Shown here: positions 1-6,363 of the stretch, piece after piece | How the letters are laid out: each line of letters starts with the position of its first letter | How positions within the stretch are numbered: position 1 is the first letter of the stretch | Source of the DNA: Rhodocyclales bacterium | GTDB taxonomy: Bacteria > Pseudomonadota > Gammaproteobacteria > Burkholderiales > Rhodocyclaceae | NCBI GenBank assembly: GCA_021413665.1 | Contig: JAIOPW010000428.1 | Location: 1-10,872, forward strand | Reading direction: 5' to 3' | DNA length: 10,872 nucleotides | Notes under the pieces: generated by a model | Databases searched by the model: none | Told to the model about the DNA's origin: nothing | Seen by the model: only the letters and a program-made list of their open reading frames with translations | Made by a program: the position numbers and the translations under genes

Positions 1-1
1 G

Positions 2-880
2 GACGTCGCCAAGCTGATGGATGCCCGCAGCCTGTCCTTTGATGGCGGCTTGCAGGAACTGGCGACGCTGTTCCATCGGATTGCGCTGGCACAGTTTGCG
101 CCAGATGCCATGCTCGACGACACGGAACGTGCCCGCCTCGCAGCCTACGGTCAGGCGCTTGATCCCGAGTTCCTGCAACTGGCCTACCAGATTGCCATTC
201 ACGGGCGTGATGAACTGTCGCTGGCGCCCGACGACTATGCCGGCTTCGTCATGACCTTGCTGCGACTGCACGCTTTCCGGCCGGAGCGAGCCGGTGCGGC
301 AAAAGGGGCTGCGCCACCAGCGCCGGCGCGCAGGCCGCCTCCTGCGGCGCCGCAGGCTGCGCCCGCAAAAGTTCAGGCCGCCGCATCACCAGGGCCGACT
401 CCTGTCGCTCGGCCAGGTCCTCCTCTTGCCGCCGTTGCGGCGTCGACGGATGAGGACTGGCATGCCCTGGTGGCGCGCCTGCCGCTGACCGGCATGGCCA
501 AGCAGTTGGCTCAGCACTGCGAGTTGTCCGAACGGACAGCGACGTCCATCCGCCTGCGCCTGGCACCGGCGCACAGGCACTTGCTCGGAAAGCCGCAGCA
601 GGAGAAGCTGCAGGCCGAGTTGCAGATCTGCTGCGGTCAGGGCTTGCGCCTCGAAATCGACGTCGCGGAACCCGCGGCGGAAACCCCGGCCGAGCGCAGC
701 CGAAACCAGCAGCGCGAACGCCAGGACCGCGCCATCGCGTCGATCGAGCAGGATCCTTTCGTTCGTGATGTGGTGGACCTGTTCGACGCGACCATCGACG
801 AATCGACGATCAAATGGAAAAGGCGCAGGAGCAGTTGGCACAGATCGAAGTCGAAGGTCAGTCGGGCGCAGGCGCGGTGA
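2..880 (+). CDS. dnaX: DNA polymerase III subunit tau/gamma, C-terminal part (5' end outside window)
   Basis: DnaX is the clamp-loader ATPase subunit; the tau form also links polymerase cores and the replicative helicase. Only the last 292 codons are here. The first ~95 residues are the helical clamp-loader collar domain (domain III; e.g. SLSFDGGLQELATLFHRIAL). An Ala/Pro-rich linker (roughly residues 100-145) follows, then the polymerase-binding domain V, starting near TDEDWHALVARLPLTG. The family normally ends just after a segment like DPFV..LFDA.IDESTIK; from memory, E. coli ends FFDAELDEESIRPI. Here that segment ends at base 814, and instead of a stop the frame continues for 21 residues rich in Arg, Lys and Ser to a TGA at 878-880. 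That tail is simply ybaB sequence read in another frame, so the native dnaX stop appears to be deleted. The gamma-producing frameshift site would lie upstream of the window. Confidence 0.93.
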   Translation, partial: DVAKLMDARSLSFDGGLQELATLFHRIALAQFAPDAMLDDTERARLAAYGQALDPEFLQLAYQIAIHGRDELSLAPDDYAGFVMTLLRLHAFRPERAGAAKGAAPPAPARRPPPAAPQAAPAKVQAAASPGPTPVARPGPPLAAVAASTDEDWHALVARLPLTGMAKQLAQHCELSERTATSIRLRLAPAHRHLLGKPQQEKLQAELQICCGQGLRLEIDVAEPAAETPAERSRNQQRERQDRAIASIEQDPFVRDVVDLFDATIDESTIKWKRRRSSWHRSKSKVSRAQAR

Positions 881-1080
881 AGGTGGTGATGACCTGCAAG
901 CACGATGTCAAGCGCGTCACCATCGATCCCGCGGTGATGGACGACAGGGAAATGCTGGAGGATCTGATTGCGGCGGCACTGAACGATGCCAATCGACGCG
1001 CCGAGGCGACCACCGCTGAAAAAATGGGCGGCTTTGCCGCCGGGCTGAATCTGCCGCCCGGTATGAAGCTTCCTTTTTAG
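814..1080 (+). CDS. ybaB: YbaB/EbfC nucleoid-associated protein, N-terminally truncated
   Basis: YbaB/EbfC proteins are small dimeric DNA-binding proteins encoded between dnaX and recR in many bacteria. From base 814 the 88-residue product matches the family throughout: AQEQLAQIEVEGQSGAG, VKVVMTCKHDVKRVTID, REMLEDLIAAALNDA and the end LNLPPGMKLPF. Family members are about 107-109 residues. Compared with E. coli YbaB as I remember it, the missing part is the first ~20 residues, the start of helix 1 (typically GGLGNLMKQAQQMQ). The only ATG is in dnaX-frame-shifted sequence and has no Shine-Dalgarno sequence before it. The gene therefore overlaps dnaX by 67 bases in another frame, where these genes are normally separated by a short spacer. 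Either a deletion removed the 5' end and the protein may be poorly made or misfolded, or the assembly is wrong here. Family identity is certain; whether it is functional is not. Confidence 0.88.
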   Translation: MEKAQEQLAQIEVEGQSGAGAVKVVMTCKHDVKRVTIDPAVMDDREMLEDLIAAALNDANRRAEATTAEKMGGFAAGLNLPPGMKLPF

Positions 1081-1089
1081 CACTCCGCC

Positions 1090-1689
1090 ATGACGCTATC
1101 GTCGAGCCTCGATGAACTCATCGAGGCTTTGCGCTGCCTTCCCGGTGTGGGACCGAAATCGGCACAGCGCATGGCCTACCACCTGTTGCAGCGCGACCGG
1201 CGCGGGGCCGATCGTCTTGCGCGCGGGCTTGATGCGGCCCTGCAGTTGCTGCATCACTGCGTGCGCTGCAACAGCTTTACAGAAGCCGATATTTGCGAAC
1301 GCTGCCTCTCGCCGCGGCGCGACGCGTCGCAACTGTGCATCGTCGAAATGCCGGTCGATGCGAACAGCATGGAGCAGACGCATGCCTACAACGGGCTCTA
1401 CTATGTGCTGATGGGCCGGCTCTCGCCACTCGATGGCATCGGCCCGAAGGAACTGGCTTTCGAGCGGCTGTTTTCCCGCGCAGCCGACGGCCTGGTCAAG
1501 GAAGTCATTCTCGCCACCAATTTCACCAACGAGGGCGAGGCGACCGCGCATTACCTCTCCGAACTGCTGCATGCGCGCGGGCTCAAGGTCAGCCGCATTG
1601 CGCGTGGTCTGCCGGTGGGAGGCGAATTGGAGTATTCCGACGCCGCAACCGTGGCGCAGGCACTGCGCGAGCGGCGCGACTTCGTTTGA
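1090..1689 (+). CDS. recR: Recombination mediator protein RecR
   Basis: RecR acts in the cytoplasm with RecF and RecO to load RecA on SSB-coated gapped DNA. The 199-residue length matches the family (E. coli about 201). An N-terminal helix-hairpin-helix region contains LRCLPGVGPKSAQRMA (about residues 14-29). Next comes a C4 zinc finger with Cys57, Cys60, Cys69 and Cys72, then a Toprim domain with CIVEMPVD near 83-90, LMGRLSPLDGIGP at 107-119 and ATNFTNEGEAT at 142-152. The C-terminal segment ARGLPVGGELEY is typical. The ATG at 1090 lies 9 bases after the ybaB stop and puts the helix-hairpin-helix at the usual distance from the N-terminus. I see no strong Shine-Dalgarno sequence, so translation may be coupled to ybaB. 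All key residues are present and the protein looks functional. Confidence 0.97.
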   Translation: MTLSSSLDELIEALRCLPGVGPKSAQRMAYHLLQRDRRGADRLARGLDAALQLLHHCVRCNSFTEADICERCLSPRRDASQLCIVEMPVDANSMEQTHAYNGLYYVLMGRLSPLDGIGPKELAFERLFSRAADGLVKEVILATNFTNEGEATAHYLSELLHARGLKVSRIARGLPVGGELEYSDAATVAQALRERRDFV

Positions 1690-2897
1690 GCCAGAGCGCA
1701 AAGCCCCTCGACGGCGTCAAGGTGTTGGAGTTCGGCACGCTGATCGCCGGACCCTTCTGCTCGCGCATCCTCGCCGAATTCGGCGCGGAGGTGATCAAGA
1801 TCGAGGCGCCGGGGGAGGGCGATCCCCTGCGCAAGTGGCGCAAGCTCTACCCGACCGGTGAGGGTGAAACCTCGCTCTGGTGGTTCGTCCAGGCGCGCAA
1901 CAAGCAGTCGGTGACCCTCAACCTAAAGCATCCGCAAGGCATAGAGATCGCGCGGAAACTCGTGGTGGAAGCCGATATCGTGGTCGAGAATTTTCGCCCG
2001 GGCGTCATGGAAAAGCTGGGGCTTGGCTGGGAAGCCCTGTCGGCAATCAATCCTGGCTTGGTTATGGTAAGGCTTTCCGGTTTCGGTCAGACCGGGCCGA
2101 TGGCCAGCCAGCCGGGCTTCGGGGCGATCGGCGAGTCGATGGGCGGCCTGCGCTACGTGACCGGCTTTCCGGATCGACCGCCGGTAAAAACAGGCATTTC
2201 GATTGGCGACTCGATCGCCGCGCTGTGGGGTTCTCTGGGCGCGTTGATGGCCTTGCGGCATCGCGAGGTCAAGGGCGGAACTGGACAGGTGGTCGATGTC
2301 GCCCTGTACGAGGCAGTGTTCGCGATGATGGAAAGCCTCGTGCCGGAGTTCGACGTTTTCGGTTTCGTCCGCGAGCGTACCGGGAATGTCATGCCCGGCA
2401 TCACGCCTTCGAATACTCATACCACGAAAGATGGCAAGCACCTGATCATCGGCGCCAACGGTGACGCTATTTTCCGGCGGCTGATGTTGGCCATCGGTCG
2501 TGCGGACCTGGCGGACGACCCGCAACTGACCAACAACGCCGGACGCGATGCGCGGGCGAGTGAAATCTACGGTGTGATCGACGCCTGGGTCGCGGAAAAT
2601 GATGCCGAAGCCGTCTTGTGCACCGCAGCGGAAGCCCGGGTTCCGGCCAGCCGTATTTTCTCGGTGGCCGACATGTTCGACGACCCCCAGTTCCTTGCCC
2701 GGCAGATGCTGGAAATCGCCCAACTCCCTGATGGAAAAGAGTTTCGGATCCCGGGCGTCGTGCCCAAGCTATCACTTACGCCCGGAGAGACCCGTTGGCT
2801 CGGTCCCGAACTTGGCGAGCATACGGAAGGGGTGCTTCATAGTCTCGGCTACGGCACTGAAGAGATAGTTTGCTTTCGGCAAGATGGTGTTATCTAA
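1686..2897 (+). CDS. Class III CoA-transferase (CaiB/BaiF/Frc family), TTG start
   Basis: Class III CoA-transferases move CoA between carboxylic acids through an aspartyl-CoA thioester. This one is 403 residues, a normal length. The N-terminal Rossmann part carries PLDGVKVLEFGTLIAGPF and LAEFGAEVIKIE, followed by VVENFRPGVMEKLGLG and the SGFGQTGP motif. Asp175 in the sequence ISIGDS aligns by eye with the catalytic Asp of formyl-CoA transferase. The C-terminal part has the usual PVLGEHT-like motif in the form LGPELGEHTEGVL. The frame is open far upstream inside recR, but family homology begins only after base 1686. The TTG at 1686-1688 overlaps the recR TGA (TTGA) and gives the expected N-terminus, so I chose it. 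It is translationally placed behind recR, though a functional link to repair is not expected. The substrate cannot be read from sequence; the family also includes racemases, but the Frc-type catalytic site is kept. Confidence 0.9.
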   Translation: MSQSAKPLDGVKVLEFGTLIAGPFCSRILAEFGAEVIKIEAPGEGDPLRKWRKLYPTGEGETSLWWFVQARNKQSVTLNLKHPQGIEIARKLVVEADIVVENFRPGVMEKLGLGWEALSAINPGLVMVRLSGFGQTGPMASQPGFGAIGESMGGLRYVTGFPDRPPVKTGISIGDSIAALWGSLGALMALRHREVKGGTGQVVDVALYEAVFAMMESLVPEFDVFGFVRERTGNVMPGITPSNTHTTKDGKHLIIGANGDAIFRRLMLAIGRADLADDPQLTNNAGRDARASEIYGVIDAWVAENDAEAVLCTAAEARVPASRIFSVADMFDDPQFLARQMLEIAQLPDGKEFRIPGVVPKLSLTPGETRWLGPELGEHTEGVLHSLGYGTEEIVCFRQDGVI

Positions 2898-2929
2898 CTG
2901 ATTAATAAGGTATCTGTAGCGTTGCAATG

Positions 2930-2956
2930 CTCAGTGCGGATAAGTTGCCTCAGTGC
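2930..2956. repeat. Short direct repeat CTCAGTGC in the petA leader region
   Basis: CTCAGTGC occurs at 2930-2937 and again at 2949-2956, 19 bases apart. Each copy is preceded by GTTGC (2921-2925 and 2944-2948). The pair sits between the CoA-transferase stop and the petA promoter candidate. It could be a regulator site or chance; I cannot assign a binding protein. Confidence 0.3.
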
Positions 2957-2961
2957 AGGGC

Positions 2962-2990
2962 TTTAATCGCCGCGCGAGATTCGCTACAAT
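2962..2990 (+). promoter_or_regulatory. Candidate sigma70-type promoter for petABC
   Basis: A good -10 hexamer, TACAAT (2985-2990), lies 17 bases after a weak -35 candidate, TTTAAT (2962-2967; 3 of 6 consensus positions). Transcription would begin near 2997, about 40 bases before the petA start. It lies in the only sizeable gap (138 bases) upstream of the pet genes, which supports it. The -35 match is poor, so an activator may be needed or the call may be wrong. Confidence 0.35.
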
Positions 2991-3022
2991 TGCCGTCTTT
3001 CCGAATTCGCATTTTTGCATCC

Positions 3023-3027
3023 AGGGA
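3023..3027 (+). promoter_or_regulatory. Ribosome binding site that fixes the petA start
   Basis: AGGGA lies 8 bases before the ATG at 3036. This supports that ATG over an in-frame TTG at 3015, which has no such site and would add seven residues not typical of Rieske proteins. Confidence 0.6.
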
Positions 3028-3035
3028 CTATCACC

Positions 3036-3629
3036 ATGAGTTGTGACGACAAAGTCGATTGCGGTCGCCGGCGCTTGCTGGTTGCCACCGCAGCCGCAGG
3101 TGGAGTGGCCGGGGTCGCGGTAGCCGTACCCTTCGTGTCCAGCATGCTGCCTTCCGAACGTGCCAAGGCAGCCGGTGCACCGGTGGAAGTGGATATCAGC
3201 AAGCTGGCTCCCGGTCAGATGATGACCGTCGAGTGGCGTGGCAAGCCGGTCTGGATCATCAGTCGGACCAAGGAACAACTCGACACCCTGGCCAAAGTCG
3301 CTGACAAGCTGGCCGATCCCAAGTCCGAAAAGAACATGCAGCCGGAGTACGCGAAGAACGAGACGCGCTCGATCAAGCCGGAAATTCTCGTGGCTGTCGG
3401 CATCTGTACCCACCTCGGCTGCTCGCCGACCGAGAAGTTCAAGACCGGGGCGGAGTCCGGCATCGACGCCGACTGGGCGGGTGGCTTCTTCTGTCCCTGT
3501 CACGGCTCCACGTTCGACCTCGCCGGCCGCGTCTACAAGAGCAAGCCGGCACCGGACAATCTCGAAATTCCTCCGCACATGTATCTTGGCGACGCCAAGC
3601 TTGTGATTGGCGAAGACAAGAAAGCCTGA
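3036..3629 (+). CDS. petA: Ubiquinol-cytochrome c reductase iron-sulfur (Rieske) subunit
   Basis: This is the [2Fe-2S] subunit of the cytochrome bc1 complex. It takes one electron from ubiquinol at the Qo site and passes it to cytochrome c1. The protein has 197 residues. The N-terminus has a twin-arginine motif (GRRRLL, residues 10-15) before a hydrophobic segment at about 16-38, which would serve as both Tat signal and membrane anchor, as is usual for Rieske proteins. The cluster motifs are CTHLGC at 124-129 and CPCHGS at 153-158. Cys124, His126, Cys153 and His156 are the expected cluster ligands, and Cys129 and Cys155 the expected disulfide. The insertion between the anchor and the first motif, including MQPEYAKNETRSIKPE, is typical of betaproteobacterial homologs as I know them. 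Two extra cysteines, Cys3 and Cys9, lie in the short cytoplasmic N-terminus. It is first in the petABC operon, with only 4 bases between its stop and petB. Confidence 0.97.
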   Translation: MSCDDKVDCGRRRLLVATAAAGGVAGVAVAVPFVSSMLPSERAKAAGAPVEVDISKLAPGQMMTVEWRGKPVWIISRTKEQLDTLAKVADKLADPKSEKNMQPEYAKNETRSIKPEILVAVGICTHLGCSPTEKFKTGAESGIDADWAGGFFCPCHGSTFDLAGRVYKSKPAPDNLEIPPHMYLGDAKLVIGEDKKA

Positions 3630-3633
3630 TGCG

Positions 3634-4911
3634 ATGAGCAAAGTGAACGCCTTGTTGCAGGGGACGCTGAACTGGGTCGATGAGCGTTTCCCGCTCACTT
3701 CCAACTGGAAAGCGCATCTTGCCGAATACTACGCGCCGAAGAACTTCAACTTCTGGTATTTCTTCGGCTCGCTGGCGATGCTGGTGCTGGTGATCCAGAT
3801 TGTTACCGGCATCCTGCTGACCATGCATTTCAAACCCGACGCTTCACTCAATGCCTCCGGCGTGCCGGTCGCGTTTGCCAGCGTCGAGTACATCATGCGT
3901 GATGTTCCCTGGGGCTGGTTGATCCGTTACATGCACTCGACCGGCGCCTCGGCGTTCTTCCTCGTCGTGTACCTGCACATGTTCCGCGGCATGCTCTACG
4001 GTTCCTACCGCAAGCCGCGCGAACTGATCTGGATCTTCGGCATGATCATCTTCCTGTGCCTGATGGCCGAGGCTTTCTTCGGCTACTTGTTGCCGTGGGG
4101 CCAGATGTCGTTCTGGGGCGCGCAAGTGATCGTGAACCTGTTTTCGGCGATCCCGCTGATCGGGCCGGATCTTTCGCTCTGGCTGCGCGGTGACTACGTC
4201 GTCGGCGACGCGACACTCAACCGCTTCTTCGCCTTCCATGTCATCGCGGTGCCGATGGTGCTGCTGGGCCTGGTGGCGGCGCATATCATCGCGCTGCACG
4301 AAGTCGGCTCCAACAATCCGGACGGCGTCGAGATCAAGAAGAAGAAAGATGCGAAGGGGATTCCGCTCGATGGCATTCCCTTCCATCCTTACTACTCGGT
4401 GAAGGATATCGTCGGCGTCGTTGTCTTCCTCATGGTGTTCTCGGTCATCGTTTTCTTCATGCCCGAGTTCGGCGGCTACTTCCTTGAGTACAACAATTTC
4501 TTCCCGGCTGACCCGCTGGTGACGCCACCGCACATTGCGCCGGTCTGGTACTTCACGCCCTACTACTCGATCCTGCGTGCCGTGACCTATCCGCTGTTCG
4601 GCATCGACGCGAAATTCTGGGGTGTGGTTGCCATGGGCGCGTCGACTTTGATCATCGCCTTGCTGCCATGGCTGGATCGCAGCCCGGTCAAGTCGATCCG
4701 CTATCGTGGCCCCTTGTACAAGGGTTTCCTGACGGCATTCATCATCTCCTTCTTTATCCTCGGCTACCTCGGCATGCTCGGCCCAACACCGATGCGCACC
4801 ATCGTGGCGCAGATCTGCTCGGTAATCTACTTCGCCTTCTTCCTCTTGATGCCGATTTACAGCAGCCTCGACAAGTGCCAGCCGGAGCCGGACAGGGTGA
4901 CCTCGAAATGA
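3634..4911 (+). CDS. petB: Cytochrome b of the bc1 complex
   Basis: Cytochrome b is the integral-membrane subunit that holds hemes bL and bH and the quinol oxidation and quinone reduction sites. The 425-residue product contains the whole protein (N- and C-terminal domains fused, unlike b6f). Hydrophobic helices begin near residue 41 and continue to about 408. Likely heme ligands are His101 and His115 in one helix (RYMHSTGAS, YLHMFRG) and His202 and His217 in another (FAFHVIA, AAHIIALHE). FFGYLLPWGQMSFWGA (about 148-163) and NNFFPADPLVTPPHIAP are characteristic. The Qo motif reads PVWY (303-306) rather than PEWY, a variant known in beta- and gammaproteobacteria. The start at 3634 is 4 bases past the petA stop and gives the family N-terminus (…LLQGTLNWVDERFPL). 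An in-frame upstream start inside petA is not needed. It overlaps petC by 4 bases. Confidence 0.97.
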   Translation: MSKVNALLQGTLNWVDERFPLTSNWKAHLAEYYAPKNFNFWYFFGSLAMLVLVIQIVTGILLTMHFKPDASLNASGVPVAFASVEYIMRDVPWGWLIRYMHSTGASAFFLVVYLHMFRGMLYGSYRKPRELIWIFGMIIFLCLMAEAFFGYLLPWGQMSFWGAQVIVNLFSAIPLIGPDLSLWLRGDYVVGDATLNRFFAFHVIAVPMVLLGLVAAHIIALHEVGSNNPDGVEIKKKKDAKGIPLDGIPFHPYYSVKDIVGVVVFLMVFSVIVFFMPEFGGYFLEYNNFFPADPLVTPPHIAPVWYFTPYYSILRAVTYPLFGIDAKFWGVVAMGASTLIIALLPWLDRSPVKSIRYRGPLYKGFLTAFIISFFILGYLGMLGPTPMRTIVAQICSVIYFAFFLLMPIYSSLDKCQPEPDRVTSK

Positions 4912-5618
4912 AGAACTTCCTTGCCGCAATCCTGTGTGCGCCGGTTCTGGCGTTTGCTTCCGGTGCCACCCTGCATCTCGACCGCGCTCCGGACAAGGCC
5001 AACGACATGGCTGCCCTCCAAAACGGCGCAAAGATCTTTGTCAATTACTGCCTCAACTGCCATTCGGCGTCGTACATGCGTTACAACCGCCTCAAGGACA
5101 TCGGTCTCAGCGACACACAGGTCAAGGACAATCTCCTGTTTACTGCCGAGAAAGTCGGCGAGCCGATGAAGATTGCCATGCAGCGCGCCGACGCCAAGGT
5201 CTGGTTTGGCGCGGCTCCGCCCGATCTGACAGTGATCGCTCGGGCGCGCGCCTCGGAGTTCGGTTCCGGCGCCGACTGGCTCTATACCTATCTACGCACC
5301 TTCTACCGTGACGAGAGTCGCCCGACCGGCTGGAACAACGTGGCATTCGAGAATGTGGGCATGCCGCATGTGCTTTGGGAACTGCAGGGCGATCAGGTCA
5401 TGGGCGCGGACCACAAGCTTACGCTGGTCAAGCCGGGCAAGCTGAAGCCGCAGGAGTTCGACGCCGTGGTCGGCGATCTGGTTGCCTACCTGAAGTACAT
5501 GGGCGAGCCAGTGGCTGAATTCCGCAAGCAGCTTGGCGTGATCGTGCTGATTTTCCTTGCCGTATTCTTCGTCTTTGCCTACGCGCTGAAACGCGAGTAC
5601 TGGAAAGACATCCATTAA
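4908..5618 (+). CDS. petC: Cytochrome c1 of the bc1 complex
   Basis: Cytochrome c1 passes electrons from the Rieske protein to soluble cytochrome c on the periplasmic side. The 236-residue product starts with a Sec signal peptide (MKNFLAAILCAPVLAFASGA; cleavage likely near residues 18-20). The heme c motif is CLNCH (48-52), followed by SASYMRYNRL, as is usual in c1. APPDLTVIARARASEFGSGADW (split here as APPDLTVIAR and SEFGSGADWLYTYLR) is a c1 hallmark, and Met152 in GMPHVLWELQG is the likely sixth heme ligand. A C-terminal transmembrane helix (about 209-226) with a basic end anchors it. The ATG at 4908 overlaps the petB stop (ATGA), so translation is probably coupled. Nothing looks unusual. 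Confidence 0.97.
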   Translation: MKNFLAAILCAPVLAFASGATLHLDRAPDKANDMAALQNGAKIFVNYCLNCHSASYMRYNRLKDIGLSDTQVKDNLLFTAEKVGEPMKIAMQRADAKVWFGAAPPDLTVIARARASEFGSGADWLYTYLRTFYRDESRPTGWNNVAFENVGMPHVLWELQGDQVMGADHKLTLVKPGKLKPQEFDAVVGDLVAYLKYMGEPVAEFRKQLGVIVLIFLAVFFVFAYALKREYWKDIH

Positions 5619-5717
5619 TCCAATAAGTGAATGCAAATTATGGGGCATCGAGAAATGAACGCGCCACCCGTACGCAAAGTGGTGCGTGATGCAGACTATT
5701 CTTGGGGCACCAGTGCC

Positions 5718-6314
5718 ATGATGAACCTGTACTCAGGCACGACGTGCCCGTTCAGCCATCGCTGCCGGATCGTCCTGTACGAAAAACAGATGGACTTCCA
5801 GGTGATCGACGTCGACCTCTTCAACAAACCTGAAGACATCGCCATCATCAATCCGTACAACCGCGTTCCGGTGCTGGTTGATCGCGACCTTGTTCTCTAC
5901 GAGTCGAACATCATCAACGAATACATCGATGAGCGCTTCCCGCATCCGCAACTAATGCCGCCGGATCCGCAAACCCGGGCCAAGGCGCGGCAGCTCCTGT
6001 TCACCATGGAGCATGAGCTGTTCAGCTACATCGACGCGCTGGAAAAGAACCTCAAGTCGGCCGACAAGTCGCGCATGCATGTGCGCGATCGCCTGACCGA
6101 ACTGGCGCCGATGTTCAACAAGCAGAAATTTCTGCTGGGTGACGATTTCTCCATGCTCGACGTGGCGATTGCGCCGCTACTATGGCGTCTCGACCACTAT
6201 GGCATCGAACTGCCGAAGACCGCGGCGCCGCTGATGAAGTTTGCCGAGCGCATCTTCTCGCGCCAGGGCTTCATCGATGCGCTGACACCGACAGAAAAAA
6301 TGATGCGCCGCTAA
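5718..6314 (+). CDS. sspA: Stringent starvation protein A (RNA polymerase-associated, GST fold)
   Basis: SspA has a glutathione S-transferase fold but acts by binding RNA polymerase, promoting stress and stationary-phase gene expression. The thioredoxin-like N-terminal domain starts with MNLYSGTTCPFSHRCRIVLYEK (first residues shown as MNLYSGTTCPFSHR), followed by the NPYNRVPVLVD cis-proline segment and LYESNIINEYIDERFPHPQLMP, a typical SspA stretch. The C-terminal helical domain includes FLLGDDFSMLDVAIAPLLWRLD. The start at 5718 (198 residues) puts the GST fold at the N-terminus. An ATG at 5655 in the same frame would add 21 residues not part of the fold, and its context (AGAAATG) is not clearly better. 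The gene lies 99 bases after petC, and the linkage petABC-sspAB is common in beta- and gammaproteobacteria. The leader contains no promoter I would defend. Confidence 0.94.
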   Translation: MMNLYSGTTCPFSHRCRIVLYEKQMDFQVIDVDLFNKPEDIAIINPYNRVPVLVDRDLVLYESNIINEYIDERFPHPQLMPPDPQTRAKARQLLFTMEHELFSYIDALEKNLKSADKSRMHVRDRLTELAPMFNKQKFLLGDDFSMLDVAIAPLLWRLDHYGIELPKTAAPLMKFAERIFSRQGFIDALTPTEKMMRR

Positions 6315-6322
6315 AGGCGCAT
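6303..6322 (+). other. Hairpin spanning the sspA stop codon
   Basis: ATGCGCC (6303-6309) and GGCGCAT (6316-6322) are perfect 7-base inverted repeats around a 6-base loop that contains the sspA TAA. No run of T follows, so it is not a standard Rho-independent terminator. It could protect the sspA message end or limit read-through to sspB, whose start is 42 bases further on. Confidence 0.45.
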
Positions 6323-6363
6323 TCGTCAGCGTCAGCAATTTGATTCACCTCGGCGCAAGCCCG

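Noticed and set aside
386..1083. Long - strand frames opposite dnaX and ybaB
   Set aside because: They are Arg/Ala/Gln-rich reverse frames of real genes with no recognisable domain.
1293..1685. Upstream extension of the CoA-transferase frame into recR
   Set aside because: The extra ~131 residues are Arg/Ala-rich, overlap most of the conserved recR Toprim region and are not part of the CoA-transferase family.
3607..3633. Earlier in-frame start for petB inside petA
   Set aside because: The ATG at 3634 gives the family N-terminus; the extra nine residues (including KTRKPD) come from petA coding sequence.
2931..3704. A 257-codon - strand open frame across petA
   Set aside because: It is the reverse shadow of the Rieske gene, with no motif of its own.
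4668..4907. Upstream extension of the petC frame into petB
   Set aside because: The extension would put 80 residues before a clear signal peptide; the ATG at 4908 gives a normal cytochrome c1 precursor.
3844..5031. A 395-codon - strand open frame opposite petB and petC
   Set aside because: Composition is dominated by Arg, His, Asp and Glu with no recognisable motif; it mirrors the codon pattern of the cytochrome b gene.
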